Shown here in pieces: positions 45,819 through 54,281 of a DNA stretch of 64,000 bases (positions within the stretch are counted from its first letter, which is position 1; every line of letters begins with the position of its first letter). The position numbers and the translations under genes were made by a program. The stretch is from an uncultured Porphyromonadaceae bacterium (GTDB lineage Bacteria; Bacteroidota; Bacteroidia; Bacteroidales; Muribaculaceae): contig UQUV01000009.1 in the NCBI GenBank assembly GCA_900544305.1, positions 1-64,000 on the forward strand, given 5' to 3'. The notes below the pieces were generated by a model. The model saw only the letters and a program-made list of their open reading frames with translations. It was not told where the DNA came from and did not search any database.

Positions 45819-46574
45819 TTATTTTTTGAATTTGACCAATAGTTCTTCCGCCAATTCTGTCAGCCCGCTACCCTTCAACGATTTGGCTGGAGGAGGAAAC
45901 AAGGTACTACGAAAGAAGTTTCGGGTTGTCAAGGATAGTTCCTTGTTGTAGCGGTTGGTTTCCGGGATGATGGTATCCAATACCGTAAATTCCAATTTTT
46001 GCATGATGATATTGTAAGCGTCGAAAACTTCCGTGGAAGCGCGGGCATCTTTACGGGTCCAGAAAAAGAGGAATTCTCGCAAGGGAGCTTCCTTGCTTGT
46101 CTTGGCATAGTCCCATACGATAGTTGAGAACGAAAGACTGCTTTGCATTACAATACGGTCAGGAATAATCGGGGTTATCACATAGTCCATGTTCACGATG
46201 GTGTTGATTACGCCGGAAGAATTCACTGTTCCGGGCAAGTCCACGATAATCAAATCGTAATTCCCATTATTCATAAGTTTCTCCGCGGCATCACGGGCAT
46301 TTTCCGCTTTTGAGCCGACAATCGTATAGGCTTTCTTCCGGATACGTTCGTACTGGGATTTCAACAGTTGTTTGAAATAATCACTGTTTTCAACAGTACG
46401 CATATCCCTCTCTTTCATACGGACCAGACTGAACTGCGGATAATCGCAGTCGATGACAGCTACATTCAGTCCTTTCAGGTAATGATAATACCCGGCAAGC
46501 ATAATCGTCATGGTCGATTTACCCACTCCGCCTTTCTGGTTGCAAACGGCAACTAAAACTGTGTCTTTTTTCAT
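45819..46574 (-). CDS. traA: TraA, ParA-family ATPase
   Basis: The 251-residue product, from ATG 46574, has the deviant Walker A motif of ParA/MinD ATPases (CNQKGGVGKST, residues 11-21) and a DCDYPQF-type switch. A nine-residue-longer start at 46601 overlaps the stop of a small upstream ORF as TAATG and is possible. TraA is the first gene of the traA-D set, read divergently from mobA. ParA-like proteins at this place are thought to guide transfer or element position. Confidence 0.85.
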   Translation of the reverse strand: MKKDTVLVAVCNQKGGVGKSTMTIMLAGYYHYLKGLNVAVIDCDYPQFSLVRMKERDMRTVENSDYFKQLLKSQYERIRKKAYTIVGSKAENARDAAEKLMNNGNYDLIIVDLPGTVNSSGVINTIVNMDYVITPIIPDRIVMQSSLSFSTIVWDYAKTSKEAPLREFLFFWTRKDARASTEVFDAYNIIMQKLEFTVLDTIIPETNRYNKELSLTTRNFFRSTLFPPPAKSLKGSGLTELAEELLVKFKK

Positions 46575-46600
46575 TTTTCTTTCTTTTTTATAGTTAAACA

Positions 46601-46696
46601 TTAATCGGATTCAGTATTCCAGTAAGTAAGGAATGACTGGATATATGCCGTAATACGGTATCTAATCCATTCAGTCTGACGGTCATTACTGCACAT
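46601..46696 (-). CDS. Possible small leader ORF before traA (31 aa)
   Basis: An open frame of 31 residues (starts MCSNDRQTEW, ends YWNTESD) lies directly upstream of traA. Its stop TAA overlaps the possible traA start ATG at 46601 as TAATG, which suggests coupled translation. No strong ribosome-binding signal is visible. It could be chance, since AT-poor repeats dominate this stretch. Confidence 0.3.
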   Translation of the reverse strand: MCSNDRQTEWIRYRITAYIQSFLTYWNTESD

Positions 46697-46706
46697 CACA
46701 AGTCTG

Positions 46707-46820
46707 TCAGACATTCCTTACTGCCTGTGTGCAGTACTCCATTCGTGCATCATTCCAGTCATACATTCTCTCATCCAGACAGTCAGTCAGCAGGTCCTTC
46801 AGACACTCTTTACCGCACAT
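46707..46820 (-). CDS. Possible small leader ORF before traA (37 aa)
   Basis: An open frame of 37 residues (starts MCGKECLKDL, ends TQAVRNV) lies 10 nt before the 31-residue ORF and shares its MC start. It sits within the leader between the probable traA promoter and traA. Evidence is limited to the open frame and tandem placement. Confidence 0.25.
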   Translation of the reverse strand: MCGKECLKDLLTDCLDERMYDWNDARMEYCTQAVRNV

Positions 46821-46838
46821 ATTCTGTCGTTCATGCCG

Positions 46839-46921
46839 CAAATAAAAAGGAAAATTTTCATACCGGCACTATGTTTCGGGCGAGGTGACGACCCGTGTCA
46901 TCAAATGACATCTTGTTACAT
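46839..46921 (-). promoter_or_regulatory. traA operon promoter and three-part operator
   Basis: On the minus strand the half-sites ATGTAAC, ATGTCAT and ATGACAC lie between 46921 and 46894, with the same spacing as at the traE operon. A TTTATTTG sequence (46846-46839; one mismatch to TAnnTTTG) follows about 48 nt downstream. This predicts a traA leader of about 260 nt. Confidence 0.5.
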
Positions 46922-46955
46922 ATAATATACTGTTTTACAGATAGATATACCGCCG

Positions 46956-46963
46956 TAACTTTG
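46956..46963 (+). promoter_or_regulatory. Probable mobA promoter -7 box
   Basis: TAACTTTG followed by C matches the Bacteroides -7 element on the plus strand, 243 nt before mobA. The long leader contains the inverted repeats at 47074-47128. Confidence 0.5.
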
Positions 46964-47073
46964 CCACCGACAACGGAACGGATGCCGGATGGAGCTATCC
47001 CCGAAGCCGAAGAATGAGGTTGAAGGTCAAAACTCAATTTGACTTCAGGCAAATTCATGTTCAAGCGAACATA

Positions 47074-47128
47074 GCAAGTTGTGTTTTGGGCAGCCCGAAA
47101 TGATTCGGGCATCCCAAAACAAACTTGC
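47074..47128. other. Probable oriT region: nested inverted repeats upstream of mobA
   Basis: GCAAGTTGTGTTTTGGG pairs with CCCAAAACAAACTTGC around an inner hairpin CCCGAA-ATGA-TTCGGG. A further inverted repeat GGATTTCC / GGAAATCC lies at 47152-47175. Strong nested repeats directly before mobA/mobB, in the divergent interval, are where Bacteroides elements carry the transfer origin. The nick site is not identifiable. Confidence 0.5.
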
Positions 47129-47205
47129 CACTCGCCTGAAGGCTCGGGAGGGATTTCCTCCAAAGTCGGAAATCCATGACGTAAAATCAGAAACAGAAAA
47201 TCTCA

Positions 47206-47676
47206 ATGCGTATGGAAGAAAACAGTAAAAGAAGAACAAGAAGAAGCACGGGCAGAAAACCGAAGACCGACCCGGCAGTATTCCGCTACGGTATCAAACT
47301 GACTTCGGAAGAGAACGGAAATTTCGAGCTGCTGTTTGAAAAATCCGGGATGAAACAACGGGCAAGATTCATCAAGGCGATGATTTTCGGGCGCGAAATG
47401 AAGGTGGTCAGAATCGACAAGGCGGCGATGGACTACTACATCAGGCTGACAAATTTCTACCACCAGTTCCAGGCCATCGGCAACAACTACAACCAGACGG
47501 TGAAGGCAGTCAAGTCCAATTTCGGCGAGAAGCGGGCGTTCGTCCTGCTCCGCAATCTGGAGAAGGCCACCATCGACCTGGTGGTGCTGAGCAAGCGGAT
47601 CATCATGCTTACCCGGGAGTTCGAGGAGGAATACCTTATAAAAAGAAAGAAGGAGGAACAGCAGAATGGTGGCTAA
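47206..47676 (+). CDS. mobA: MobA relaxosome protein
   Basis: This 156-residue basic protein starts MRMEENSKRRTRRSTGRKPK and contains FRYGIKLTSEENGNFELLFE and GREMKVVRIDKAAMDYYIRL. These are features of MobA-type relaxosome accessory proteins of Bacteroides elements, which help the relaxase at oriT. Its stop overlaps the mobB start by 11 nt, suggesting coupled translation. Confidence 0.85.
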   Translation: MRMEENSKRRTRRSTGRKPKTDPAVFRYGIKLTSEENGNFELLFEKSGMKQRARFIKAMIFGREMKVVRIDKAAMDYYIRLTNFYHQFQAIGNNYNQTVKAVKSNFGEKRAFVLLRNLEKATIDLVVLSKRIIMLTREFEEEYLIKRKKEEQQNGG

Positions 47677-48919
47677 GATCAACAGGGGTGTATCGCTCTA
47701 CGGGGCGGTCATCTACAACCAGCGTAAAGTGGACGAGGCAACCGCCCGTATCATCGCGGGTAACCGCATGATTACCGACCTCAGCGGAAATCCCCACAAT
47801 GTCATGCAGCAGACCCTGTGGGCTTTCGAGAGCTACCTCGCCGCCAACAGAAACACGGAGAAGCCGGTACTGCATATCTCCCTGAACCCATCGGTGGACG
47901 ACCGCCTCACGGACGGGCAGTTCGCGGAACTGGCACGCGAGTACATGCAGAAGATGGGCTACGGCGACCAGCCCTACATCGTCTATCTGCACGAAGACAT
48001 TGACCGCAGGCATGTCCATATCGTCTCCACCTGCGTGAAGGAGAACGGCGAGAAAATCAGTGACGCATACGAATGGAACCGCTCGATGAAAGCCTGCCGG
48101 GAACTGGAAAACAAATTCGGGCTCAAACCTGTGGCAGACAAGCGGAACGAACTGCTGGCACCGTATCTAAAGAAAGCGGACTACCGGGACGGGGACGTGA
48201 AACGTCAGGTCGGTAATATCCTCAAAAGTGTGTTCACCGCCTACCGCTTCCAGACATTCGGGGAGTTCAGTGCCATGCTCTCATGCTTCAACATCGAGGC
48301 CAAACAGGTTCGGGGAGAATTTGAAGGCTCACCCTACAACGGTATCGTATATACCCTGACGGACGATGCGGGTAGGCCGGTATGCACGCCCATCAAGTCT
48401 TCGCTCATCGGCAAGCGCTTCGGCTACGAAGGGATAGAAAAAAGGATTGCCGTCAATGTCCGAGATTTCAGAAACCGGAAGTGGCAGCCGAAAATCCATG
48501 ATGCCGTCACGCTGGCCATGCACGGCTGCCGAGGAAACCGGGAAGATTTCATCCGGCTGCTCGGGGAAAAGGGCATTGACGTGGTGTTCAGGGAAAACGA
48601 GGAAGGCCGTATCTACGGCGTGACCTTCATAGACCACAGAAACCGTGAGGTATATAACGGTTCCCGTCTGGGCAAGAAGTTTTCCGCCAACGCCTTCGAA
48701 CAGCTTTTTAACAGGCCGCAGGATTTTCCGGAGCCGGAATCCACCGGACAATATGCCTCCACACGGGAGAGCCTTTCCGACAACATGGAAAGCACCATCG
48801 AGCAGGCTTTCGGAATATTCAGTACCGACATCAACGGACCGGACCCGCAGGAGGAGGCACTCGCCCGCAGACTGCAACGCAAGAAAAAGAAGAAACGCCG
48901 TTCACGCGGCATATCCTGA
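47666..48919 (+). CDS. mobB: MobB relaxase (mobilization nuclease)
   Basis: This 417-residue relaxase carries the metal-binding triple-histidine motif HEDIDRRHVHIV near residue 110 and starts MVAKINRGVSLYGAVIYNQR. Relaxases nick oriT and stay bound to the transferred strand; the candidate tyrosine is probably Y12 or Y17 near the N-terminus. The C-terminus is basic (RKKKKKRRSRG). It overlaps mobA and precedes mobC. Confidence 0.9.
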   Translation: MVAKINRGVSLYGAVIYNQRKVDEATARIIAGNRMITDLSGNPHNVMQQTLWAFESYLAANRNTEKPVLHISLNPSVDDRLTDGQFAELAREYMQKMGYGDQPYIVYLHEDIDRRHVHIVSTCVKENGEKISDAYEWNRSMKACRELENKFGLKPVADKRNELLAPYLKKADYRDGDVKRQVGNILKSVFTAYRFQTFGEFSAMLSCFNIEAKQVRGEFEGSPYNGIVYTLTDDAGRPVCTPIKSSLIGKRFGYEGIEKRIAVNVRDFRNRKWQPKIHDAVTLAMHGCRGNREDFIRLLGEKGIDVVFRENEEGRIYGVTFIDHRNREVYNGSRLGKKFSANAFEQLFNRPQDFPEPESTGQYASTRESLSDNMESTIEQAFGIFSTDINGPDPQEEALARRLQRKKKKKRRSRGIS

Positions 48920-48953
48920 TTGTCAATTACCAACCATCAAAATTTTTACAGTT

Positions 48954-50981
48954 ATGCAACAAGAAGATGATTTAAGAGGACTGGCCAAGGTCATGGAGTT
49001 CATGCGTGCCATTTCCATCGTGTTTATTGTGATCCATGTCTACTGGTTCTGCTACAGCGCATTCGTGGATATGGGCATCAACATCGGAGTCGTGGACAGG
49101 ATTCTGCTGAACTTCCAGAGGACGGCAGGACTGTTCAGCAACCTACTCGTGACGAAAGTGTTCGCCTTCATATTCCTGGGACTTTCGTGTCTGGGTACGA
49201 AAGGTGTCAAGAACCAGAAGATGACGTGGCGGAAAATATACGCCGCCTTCCTCGGCGGCATCGTCCTGTTCTTCATGAACTGGTGGATGCTCGACCTGCC
49301 GTTCAGTACGACAGTGAATGCTACCGTATATACGCTGACGCTCACCGCAGGCTACATTCTCCTGCTTATGTCGGGAATATGGATCAGCCGTATGCTGAAA
49401 CACAACCTCATGGAAGACGTATTCAACACCGCCAACGAAAGTTTCATGCAGGAAACAAAGCTTATGGAAAACGAGTATTCCGTCAACCTGCCCACGAAAT
49501 TTGTCTATCAGGGCAAGGAATGGGACGGCTGGATCAACATCGTAAACCCGTTCAGAGCCTCTATCGTACTGGGAACACCCGGCTCCGGAAAGAGCTATGC
49601 CGTGGTAAACAACTACATCAAACAGCAGATTGAGAAATCCTTTGCCATGTATATCTATGACTACAAGTTTCCGGACCTTTCGGAGATAGCCTACAACCAT
49701 CTGCTCAAGCACAGACAACATTACAAAGTCAAGCCGGAATTCTATGTCATCAATTTCGACGACCCCAGACGCAGCCACCGATGCAATCCAATCAATCCAA
49801 GATTCATGGCGGACATATCGGATGCCTATGAGTCAGCTTACACGATAATGCTCAACCTGAACAAGACCTGGATACAGAAACAGGGTGATTTTTTCGTGGA
49901 GTCACCGATTATCCTGCTTGCCGCAATCATCTGGTATTTGCGGATTTACAAGGACGGAAAGTATTGCACGTTCCCTCATGCAATCGAATTTCTTAACAAG
50001 CCGTATGCCGATATCTTCACGATTCTTACCTCTTATCCGTCCCTCGAAAACTATCTTTCTCCCTTTATGGACGCATGGCAAGGTGGAGCTCAAGACCAGC
50101 TCCAGGGCCAGATAGCAAGTGCGAAAATCCCTCTTTCGCGAATGATCTCGCCACAGCTTTACTGGGTGATGACGGGAGACGATTTCACCCTTGACCTGAA
50201 CAATCCCGAACACCCCAAAATCCTCTGCGTGGGCAATAATCCGGACAGGCAGAATATATATTCGGCGGCTCTCGGCCTGTACAATTCGCGCATCGTCAAA
50301 TTGGTGAACAAGAAAGGACAACTGAAAAGTTCCATCATCATCGACGAGCTTCCGACCATCTATTTCCGTGGTATCGACAACCTGATTGCGACCGCCCGAA
50401 GCAACAAGGTGGCCGTCTGTCTCGGCTTCCAGGACTTCTCGCAGCTTGCACGTGACTACGGCGACAAGGAGGCGAAGGTTATCCAGAACACGGTGGGCAA
50501 TATCTTCAGCGGACAGGTGGTCGGAGAAACGGCAAAATCACTGTCGGAACGGTTCGGCAAGATTCTCCAGCAGCGGCAGTCCATATCCATCAACCGTCAG
50601 GACACTTCGACTTCCATCAACACGCAGCTTGATTCCCTGATACCCGCTTCCAAGATAGCCAATCTTTCGCAGGGTACATTCGTTGGCAGCGTGGCAGACA
50701 ATTTCGGGGAAGAGATAGACCAGAAGATTTTCCATGCCCGCATCATCGTGGACAGCGCAAAGGTATCGGAAGAGATGAAAGCCTACAAGAAAATTCCTGT
50801 CATCAACGAGTTCAGGGACGCGGACGGAAACGATATCATGCAGCAGCAGATTGACCGCAACTACTCGCAGATAAAGGCGGATGTCTTGCAGATAATAGAA
50901 GAAGAAATGGAAAGAATAAAAAATGATCCGGAGCTGAGACACCTCATCCCGCAGCAGGAGGGAGAAGAAAACAATGACTGA
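48954..50981 (+). CDS. mobC: MobC, VirD4-like coupling protein
   Basis: The 675-residue product starts at ATG 48954 (MQQEDDLRGLAKVMEFMRAI); the 48645 frame lies in mobB and is rejected. Four hydrophobic N-terminal helices are followed by Walker A (VLGTPGSGKSYAVVNN, near residue 208) and Walker B (SSIIIDELPTIYF, near 461). Coupling proteins bring the relaxosome to the transfer channel. It ends 26 nt before RNA copy 4. Confidence 0.92.
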   Translation: MQQEDDLRGLAKVMEFMRAISIVFIVIHVYWFCYSAFVDMGINIGVVDRILLNFQRTAGLFSNLLVTKVFAFIFLGLSCLGTKGVKNQKMTWRKIYAAFLGGIVLFFMNWWMLDLPFSTTVNATVYTLTLTAGYILLLMSGIWISRMLKHNLMEDVFNTANESFMQETKLMENEYSVNLPTKFVYQGKEWDGWINIVNPFRASIVLGTPGSGKSYAVVNNYIKQQIEKSFAMYIYDYKFPDLSEIAYNHLLKHRQHYKVKPEFYVINFDDPRRSHRCNPINPRFMADISDAYESAYTIMLNLNKTWIQKQGDFFVESPIILLAAIIWYLRIYKDGKYCTFPHAIEFLNKPYADIFTILTSYPSLENYLSPFMDAWQGGAQDQLQGQIASAKIPLSRMISPQLYWVMTGDDFTLDLNNPEHPKILCVGNNPDRQNIYSAALGLYNSRIVKLVNKKGQLKSSIIIDELPTIYFRGIDNLIATARSNKVAVCLGFQDFSQLARDYGDKEAKVIQNTVGNIFSGQVVGETAKSLSERFGKILQQRQSISINRQDTSTSINTQLDSLIPASKIANLSQGTFVGSVADNFGEEIDQKIFHARIIVDSAKVSEEMKAYKKIPVINEFRDADGNDIMQQQIDRNYSQIKADVLQIIEEEMERIKNDPELRHLIPQQEGEENND

Positions 50982-51006
50982 AAATAGAGAAAAAGGGAGA
51001 CCGCTG

Positions 51007-51169
51007 TTTTATTTCCGCCTGCAAAGGTCGTCCCGTGCCCGCTGGATTGTGCAAGGCCGGGCCCCTCCGTGGTTTGCTGAAAAAATCATCCTCGCACGAG
51101 TGCTCCGGTATTTTTTCGCAAAGCCTTGCGCAATCCGGCACGGGACAGAAAGGCAGGCAAGAAATAAAA
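51007..51169 (+). ncRNA. Dispersed structured RNA element, copy 4
   Basis: Outer TTTTATTT-GCCTGC pairs with GCAGGC-AAATAAAA. GTCCCGTGCC pairs with GGCACGGGAC and CAAGG with CCTTG. The terminal arm GAAAAAAT/ATTTTTTC carries the invariant ATCATCCTCGC and CGGTAT strands around GCAC-GA-GTGC. A second hairpin CGGCTTG-A-CAAGCCG follows at 51173-51187. It lies directly before the 51.2-52.3 kb operon. Confidence 0.85.
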
Positions 51170-51215
51170 TACCGGCTTGACAAGCCGCAGATGTCTAACT
51201 CAAAAAATGAAAGAT

Positions 51216-51473
51216 ATGAGCAGAAGCAACTTCACCCCGATGGAAAGATTCCATGAGATTCTAAACGGACACGGACTACAGGCCATGAACGTAGGTATAA
51301 ATCATATCCGCATCTTTAGGGACGGCCGGAAAATATTCGACTACTATCCGCTGAGGATGAAACTCTTCGATTACCACAACTGGTACCAGCTTACCTATCC
51401 ATCCTTCGGCAATGGCGACGGGAAATGGGAACAGGAACTTCAGGAGATAATCGGCAGACTTTCTGCCGCATAA
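51216..51473 (+). CDS. Small unknown protein
   Basis: An 85-residue product starts MSRSNFTPMERFHEILNGHG at ATG 51216; ATG 51207 three codons earlier is equally possible. It has a beta-rich centre (VGINHIRIFRDGRKIFDYYP). No family is recognised. It is the first gene after RNA copy 4 and is followed by two more small genes 10-12 nt apart. Confidence 0.6.
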   Translation: MSRSNFTPMERFHEILNGHGLQAMNVGINHIRIFRDGRKIFDYYPLRMKLFDYHNWYQLTYPSFGNGDGKWEQELQEIIGRLSAA

Positions 51474-51483
51474 ACGGTATGCT

Positions 51484-51735
51484 ATGGCAGCGCACATGAA
51501 ACAGACGGAATGGGACAACATTCCCGAATGGGCCATATATGCCCTGGAATACGGAACGGAAGAGGACGGCAGCCTGAACGAAGAGGAACGGGCCATGATT
51601 GAAAAATTTATCGGCACACATTTCCCGAAAGGATACACGATGAGCGTGGACTGGGACGCCTGCAACGAGTTTGACCGCTATCCCGCATTTGGAGAGCCTT
51701 GCAAGACCTGCAAGGTTCTTTTTGTTTCACCATAA
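51484..51735 (+). CDS. Small unknown acidic protein
   Basis: This 83-residue protein (MAAHMKQTEWDNIPEWAIYA) is acidic, with a conserved-looking NIPEWAIYALEYGTEEDGSL segment, and ends with two cysteines (CKTCKVLF). It sits in a short operon after RNA copy 4. Related short proteins occur in other Bacteroides elements, as far as I recall, with no known role. Confidence 0.6.
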   Translation: MAAHMKQTEWDNIPEWAIYALEYGTEEDGSLNEEERAMIEKFIGTHFPKGYTMSVDWDACNEFDRYPAFGEPCKTCKVLFVSP

Positions 51736-51747
51736 ATACACAGAAAG

Positions 51748-52266
51748 ATGAAAAGAATGACACTGAGCGAATATCTCGCTGTCCCCGAAAATTATCGGGG
51801 AGTATGGACTACCGAACGATGGGACATTCCCGATTGGGAAAACTTGAGAAAAAACCACATGGGAAAACGTACCCTGATGGTATATGACAGAGGCACTTGT
51901 CTGCTTGTCGAGGGTCTGAGTCTTGAAATCGTGGATGACAGTTCCTGGAAGAAGCCGGAGGAAATCAAGAAGGAAATCCGTGAAAAATATCAGGAGTACC
52001 GTACTGAAAAGGGGCATGAACCGCATTTCCTCGAATGCGCCATACGCTGGAATGATACCTTGGAGACACTGGAAACAAGAATAGCCCTGGACATGGATTC
52101 CGATACGGAAATGGACGATAAGATCTTCTTCTACTGCGATACACTGGACAGTCTGCTGTCGCTGGCTGACAAAAACGGGGAGGATTTTGTCATAGCAGGA
52201 TGTTTCAGCTTCGGTGAATATGAGACTGTCGATTTGGCTTACAAATGGTTGAATAAAAGGATATAG
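51748..52266 (+). CDS. Unknown protein
   Basis: This 172-residue soluble protein begins MKRMTLSEYLAVPENYRGVW. It has a charged middle and ends in FSFGEYETVDLAYKWLNKRI. No domain is recognised. It is the last gene of the short operon after RNA copy 4; the strand then switches and base composition becomes AT-rich. Confidence 0.6.
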   Translation: MKRMTLSEYLAVPENYRGVWTTERWDIPDWENLRKNHMGKRTLMVYDRGTCLLVEGLSLEIVDDSSWKKPEEIKKEIREKYQEYRTEKGHEPHFLECAIRWNDTLETLETRIALDMDSDTEMDDKIFFYCDTLDSLLSLADKNGEDFVIAGCFSFGEYETVDLAYKWLNKRI

Positions 52267-52284
52267 ATACTCAATACAATATTT

Positions 52285-52629
52285 TTAAGTATAGATATAA
52301 TACAACAGTTTGCCTATATCATATATTGAGAATATTATATTGAATACACCGATTATCAATAAGTAAGCAAGTCCAACTTGGGTGGGGCTTGCAACTGCTA
52401 TGACCATAAAAATAGTTATAGATGCGATTACCATATATATTATCAGACCTATATGAACCAATATCGTTATAACTTTCTTTTTGCAGTTCCTCAAAATTGC
52501 AAAAAGAATGACTAACAGCTCAACATATATCAATTCTGTAAAAGATGCTATACACATCAGAAAAATGCCTTGTAATACCCACCATGCAGTAGAAAGATAT
52601 TGAAATAAATTTAATCGTTTTGTATCCAT
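52285..52629 (-). CDS. Small four-helix membrane protein
   Basis: This 114-residue protein has four hydrophobic helices, including WWVLQGIFLMCIASF, LLVILFAILRN, ITILVHIGLIIYMVIASITI and YLLIIGVFNIIFSIYDI. It is AT-rich cargo, convergent with the preceding operon. Function is unknown. Toxin-immunity proteins are often of this kind, but that is only inference. Confidence 0.6.
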   Translation of the reverse strand: MDTKRLNLFQYLSTAWWVLQGIFLMCIASFTELIYVELLVILFAILRNCKKKVITILVHIGLIIYMVIASITIFMVIAVASPTQVGLAYLLIIGVFNIIFSIYDIGKLLYYIYT

Positions 52630-52652
52630 ATCAAATTCTCATATTAGAAAAT

Positions 52653-53231
52653 TTATGGCATATATTTACTTTTCTCATACAGACTTTCTGCTTTTTCAAA
52701 TAAATGATTATACAAATCTAAAAATGATTGCGAATATGTTATTTCATGATGATCTTGTCGGGTTCCCACAATATAATCTTTAACAATTTTCTCTCCCTTT
52801 ATATAAATTTCAAATGTAAACCAAGGATAGTCTGCTACTACTACTTCTGGAAAATATTTTTTAGAAACGATAATATCACTTTTAGACTCTATAAATACAT
52901 TACTGATTCTTTTTATAATTAACTTCGATTCTGCTTCTGATAGCTTTTCTTTCAGGCATGGAGACGATTCCTGTTCAATAACGCCTTCTCTGTCTTTATA
53001 TACTGAAATGTTTATTGCATTCGCACCCAGTACAGCTGCAAAAATAGTCACTTTAGCAGAATCAATAAGTAAAGTTCCTTTGCAATTAGCTGGAGATTCT
53101 ATCCTTGTGGAATCAAGAAATACGGTATCACAATTTGCCAAATTGTGCTGTCTGTCGTGTTGACGACAGGCAGATAATGTTAATGAACACAATAATAAAT
53201 AGATAGCAAAATTTCTCATATAATTTTTCAT
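52653..53231 (-). CDS. Predicted lipoprotein of unknown function
   Basis: The 192-residue protein starts MKNYMRNFAIYLLLCSLTLS with a lipobox LSAC, so it should be a secreted lipoprotein. The body is beta-rich (VTIFAAVLGANAINISVYKD, FTFEIYIKGEKIVKDYIVG). AT-rich codon use differs from the tra genes. No family is recognised. Confidence 0.65.
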   Translation of the reverse strand: MKNYMRNFAIYLLLCSLTLSACRQHDRQHNLANCDTVFLDSTRIESPANCKGTLLIDSAKVTIFAAVLGANAINISVYKDREGVIEQESSPCLKEKLSEAESKLIIKRISNVFIESKSDIIVSKKYFPEVVVADYPWFTFEIYIKGEKIVKDYIVGTRQDHHEITYSQSFLDLYNHLFEKAESLYEKSKYMP

Positions 53232-53271
53232 GAAAACTAAATGATATTTTATACAGTTTATGGCACAAAAA

Positions 53272-53502
53272 TCAATTTCTTTTAAGAGTATCTGATTTCT
53301 TCTTATTCGTAGTCCAGATGTATCTAATAAGAAATATCAACGCAACTACAGCAGAAGCATGAGGAATAATCTCTTCTATAAGAAACCCAGTAAAACTTAT
53401 ATTTACCGACATTGAGAGCAAATCAAAAATTGATATAAACACTATCATAAATGCAGAATATATTAGAACTAAGGTACCTATAACTAATATTTTTCGTGAC
53501 AT
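53272..53502 (-). CDS. Small two-helix membrane protein
   Basis: This 76-residue protein has two hydrophobic segments (ILVIGTLVLIYSAFMIVFIS and AVVALIFLIRYIW) and a charged C-terminus (KKKSDTLKRN). It is AT-rich cargo on the minus strand between two lipoprotein genes. Function is unknown; a real gene is likely but not certain. Confidence 0.5.
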   Translation of the reverse strand: MSRKILVIGTLVLIYSAFMIVFISIFDLLSMSVNISFTGFLIEEIIPHASAVVALIFLIRYIWTTNKKKSDTLKRN

Positions 53503-53550
53503 ACGCTTTCTAATTTTAATGGAAGTTTATGATATTCTTTCCGTTACGCT

Positions 53551-53721
53551 CTATTCCAAAGGTAACATGATTTTCTCTGACGGCCCTCCTGTTGTGCTGA
53601 ATATTTTCTGATATAGCTCATTGATAGACTTGCTTTCCGCATATTGTATGGGGCTCAGGGCTGAACCGTAAGATACGAGATCACCAATCTTGATAAAGTT
53701 TTTCAAAACAGGAAAACAATC
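53551..53721 (-). pseudogene. Gene remnant in frame after the lipoprotein stop
   Basis: Fifty-six codons remain open directly after the TGA that ends the lipoprotein gene at 53722 and in the same frame (DCFPVLKNFI, then YGSALSPIQYAESKSINELY, ending KIMLPLE and TAG at 53551). There is no start codon that would make it a separate gene. It looks like the tail of a decayed gene, fused by deletion or cut off by a stop mutation. Confidence 0.4.
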
Positions 53722-54177
53722 TCACTTCATGATTGATACCTGAAATAGCAAAGTATCCACGTTAACAGTAGACGAACGTGGCTCACCGTCAGTGGTTATA
53801 CCATTCCCGGATATTGGGTAATATATAGAATCTCCTTTTATAATGAAAACGCGTTCTAATATATTTAAATCCAATTTTATTCGTTTGCCATTACTACTGA
53901 TTGTAAAAGAGTTACTAAACATCATCTTAGACGATTTGATGGAAACTGTATCTCCATTCATATTATAAGCCTCAATGAGCGGGGGCATATATTCTATTGT
54001 GTCACTTCCTTTGATAACAGGAGGAGGGCAGTAATTGTAAACTTGCTTAAATTTGAGTCTGACATCAATAGGCAAATCTTCAAAACATAGTGTTTGATCT
54101 GGAGATTTAGACTTGTTTGAGCATCCTGTCAATAGGAAACTCAAACACATTATGATGATTATTGAGTGTACTTTCAT
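53722..54177 (-). CDS. Predicted small lipoprotein
   Basis: The 151-residue protein starts MKVHSIIIIMCLSFLLTGCS, with lipobox LLTGC. The mature part is beta-rich (DTVSIKSSKMMFSNSFTISS). It ends MK then TGA, and the frame stays open for 56 more codons, so it may be a shortened version of a longer protein. Family unknown. Position in the AT-rich island suggests cargo. Confidence 0.6.
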   Translation of the reverse strand: MKVHSIIIIMCLSFLLTGCSNKSKSPDQTLCFEDLPIDVRLKFKQVYNYCPPPVIKGSDTIEYMPPLIEAYNMNGDTVSIKSSKMMFSNSFTISSNGKRIKLDLNILERVFIIKGDSIYYPISGNGITTDGEPRSSTVNVDTLLFQVSIMK

Positions 54178-54281
54178 TTAATCTTATCTTTACAAATTAA
54201 ATCACTGAATACCAGTATATAAGGAGGCTTTTTAAGGGACAACTATTTACTAAATGTCCCTACTAAAAAACAAAAGACTAA

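Noticed and set aside
46858..47163. A 101-residue minus-strand frame in the traA-mobA interval
   Set aside because: It runs through the oriT-like inverted repeats, the mobA leader and the operator, and its protein sequence has no recognisable features.
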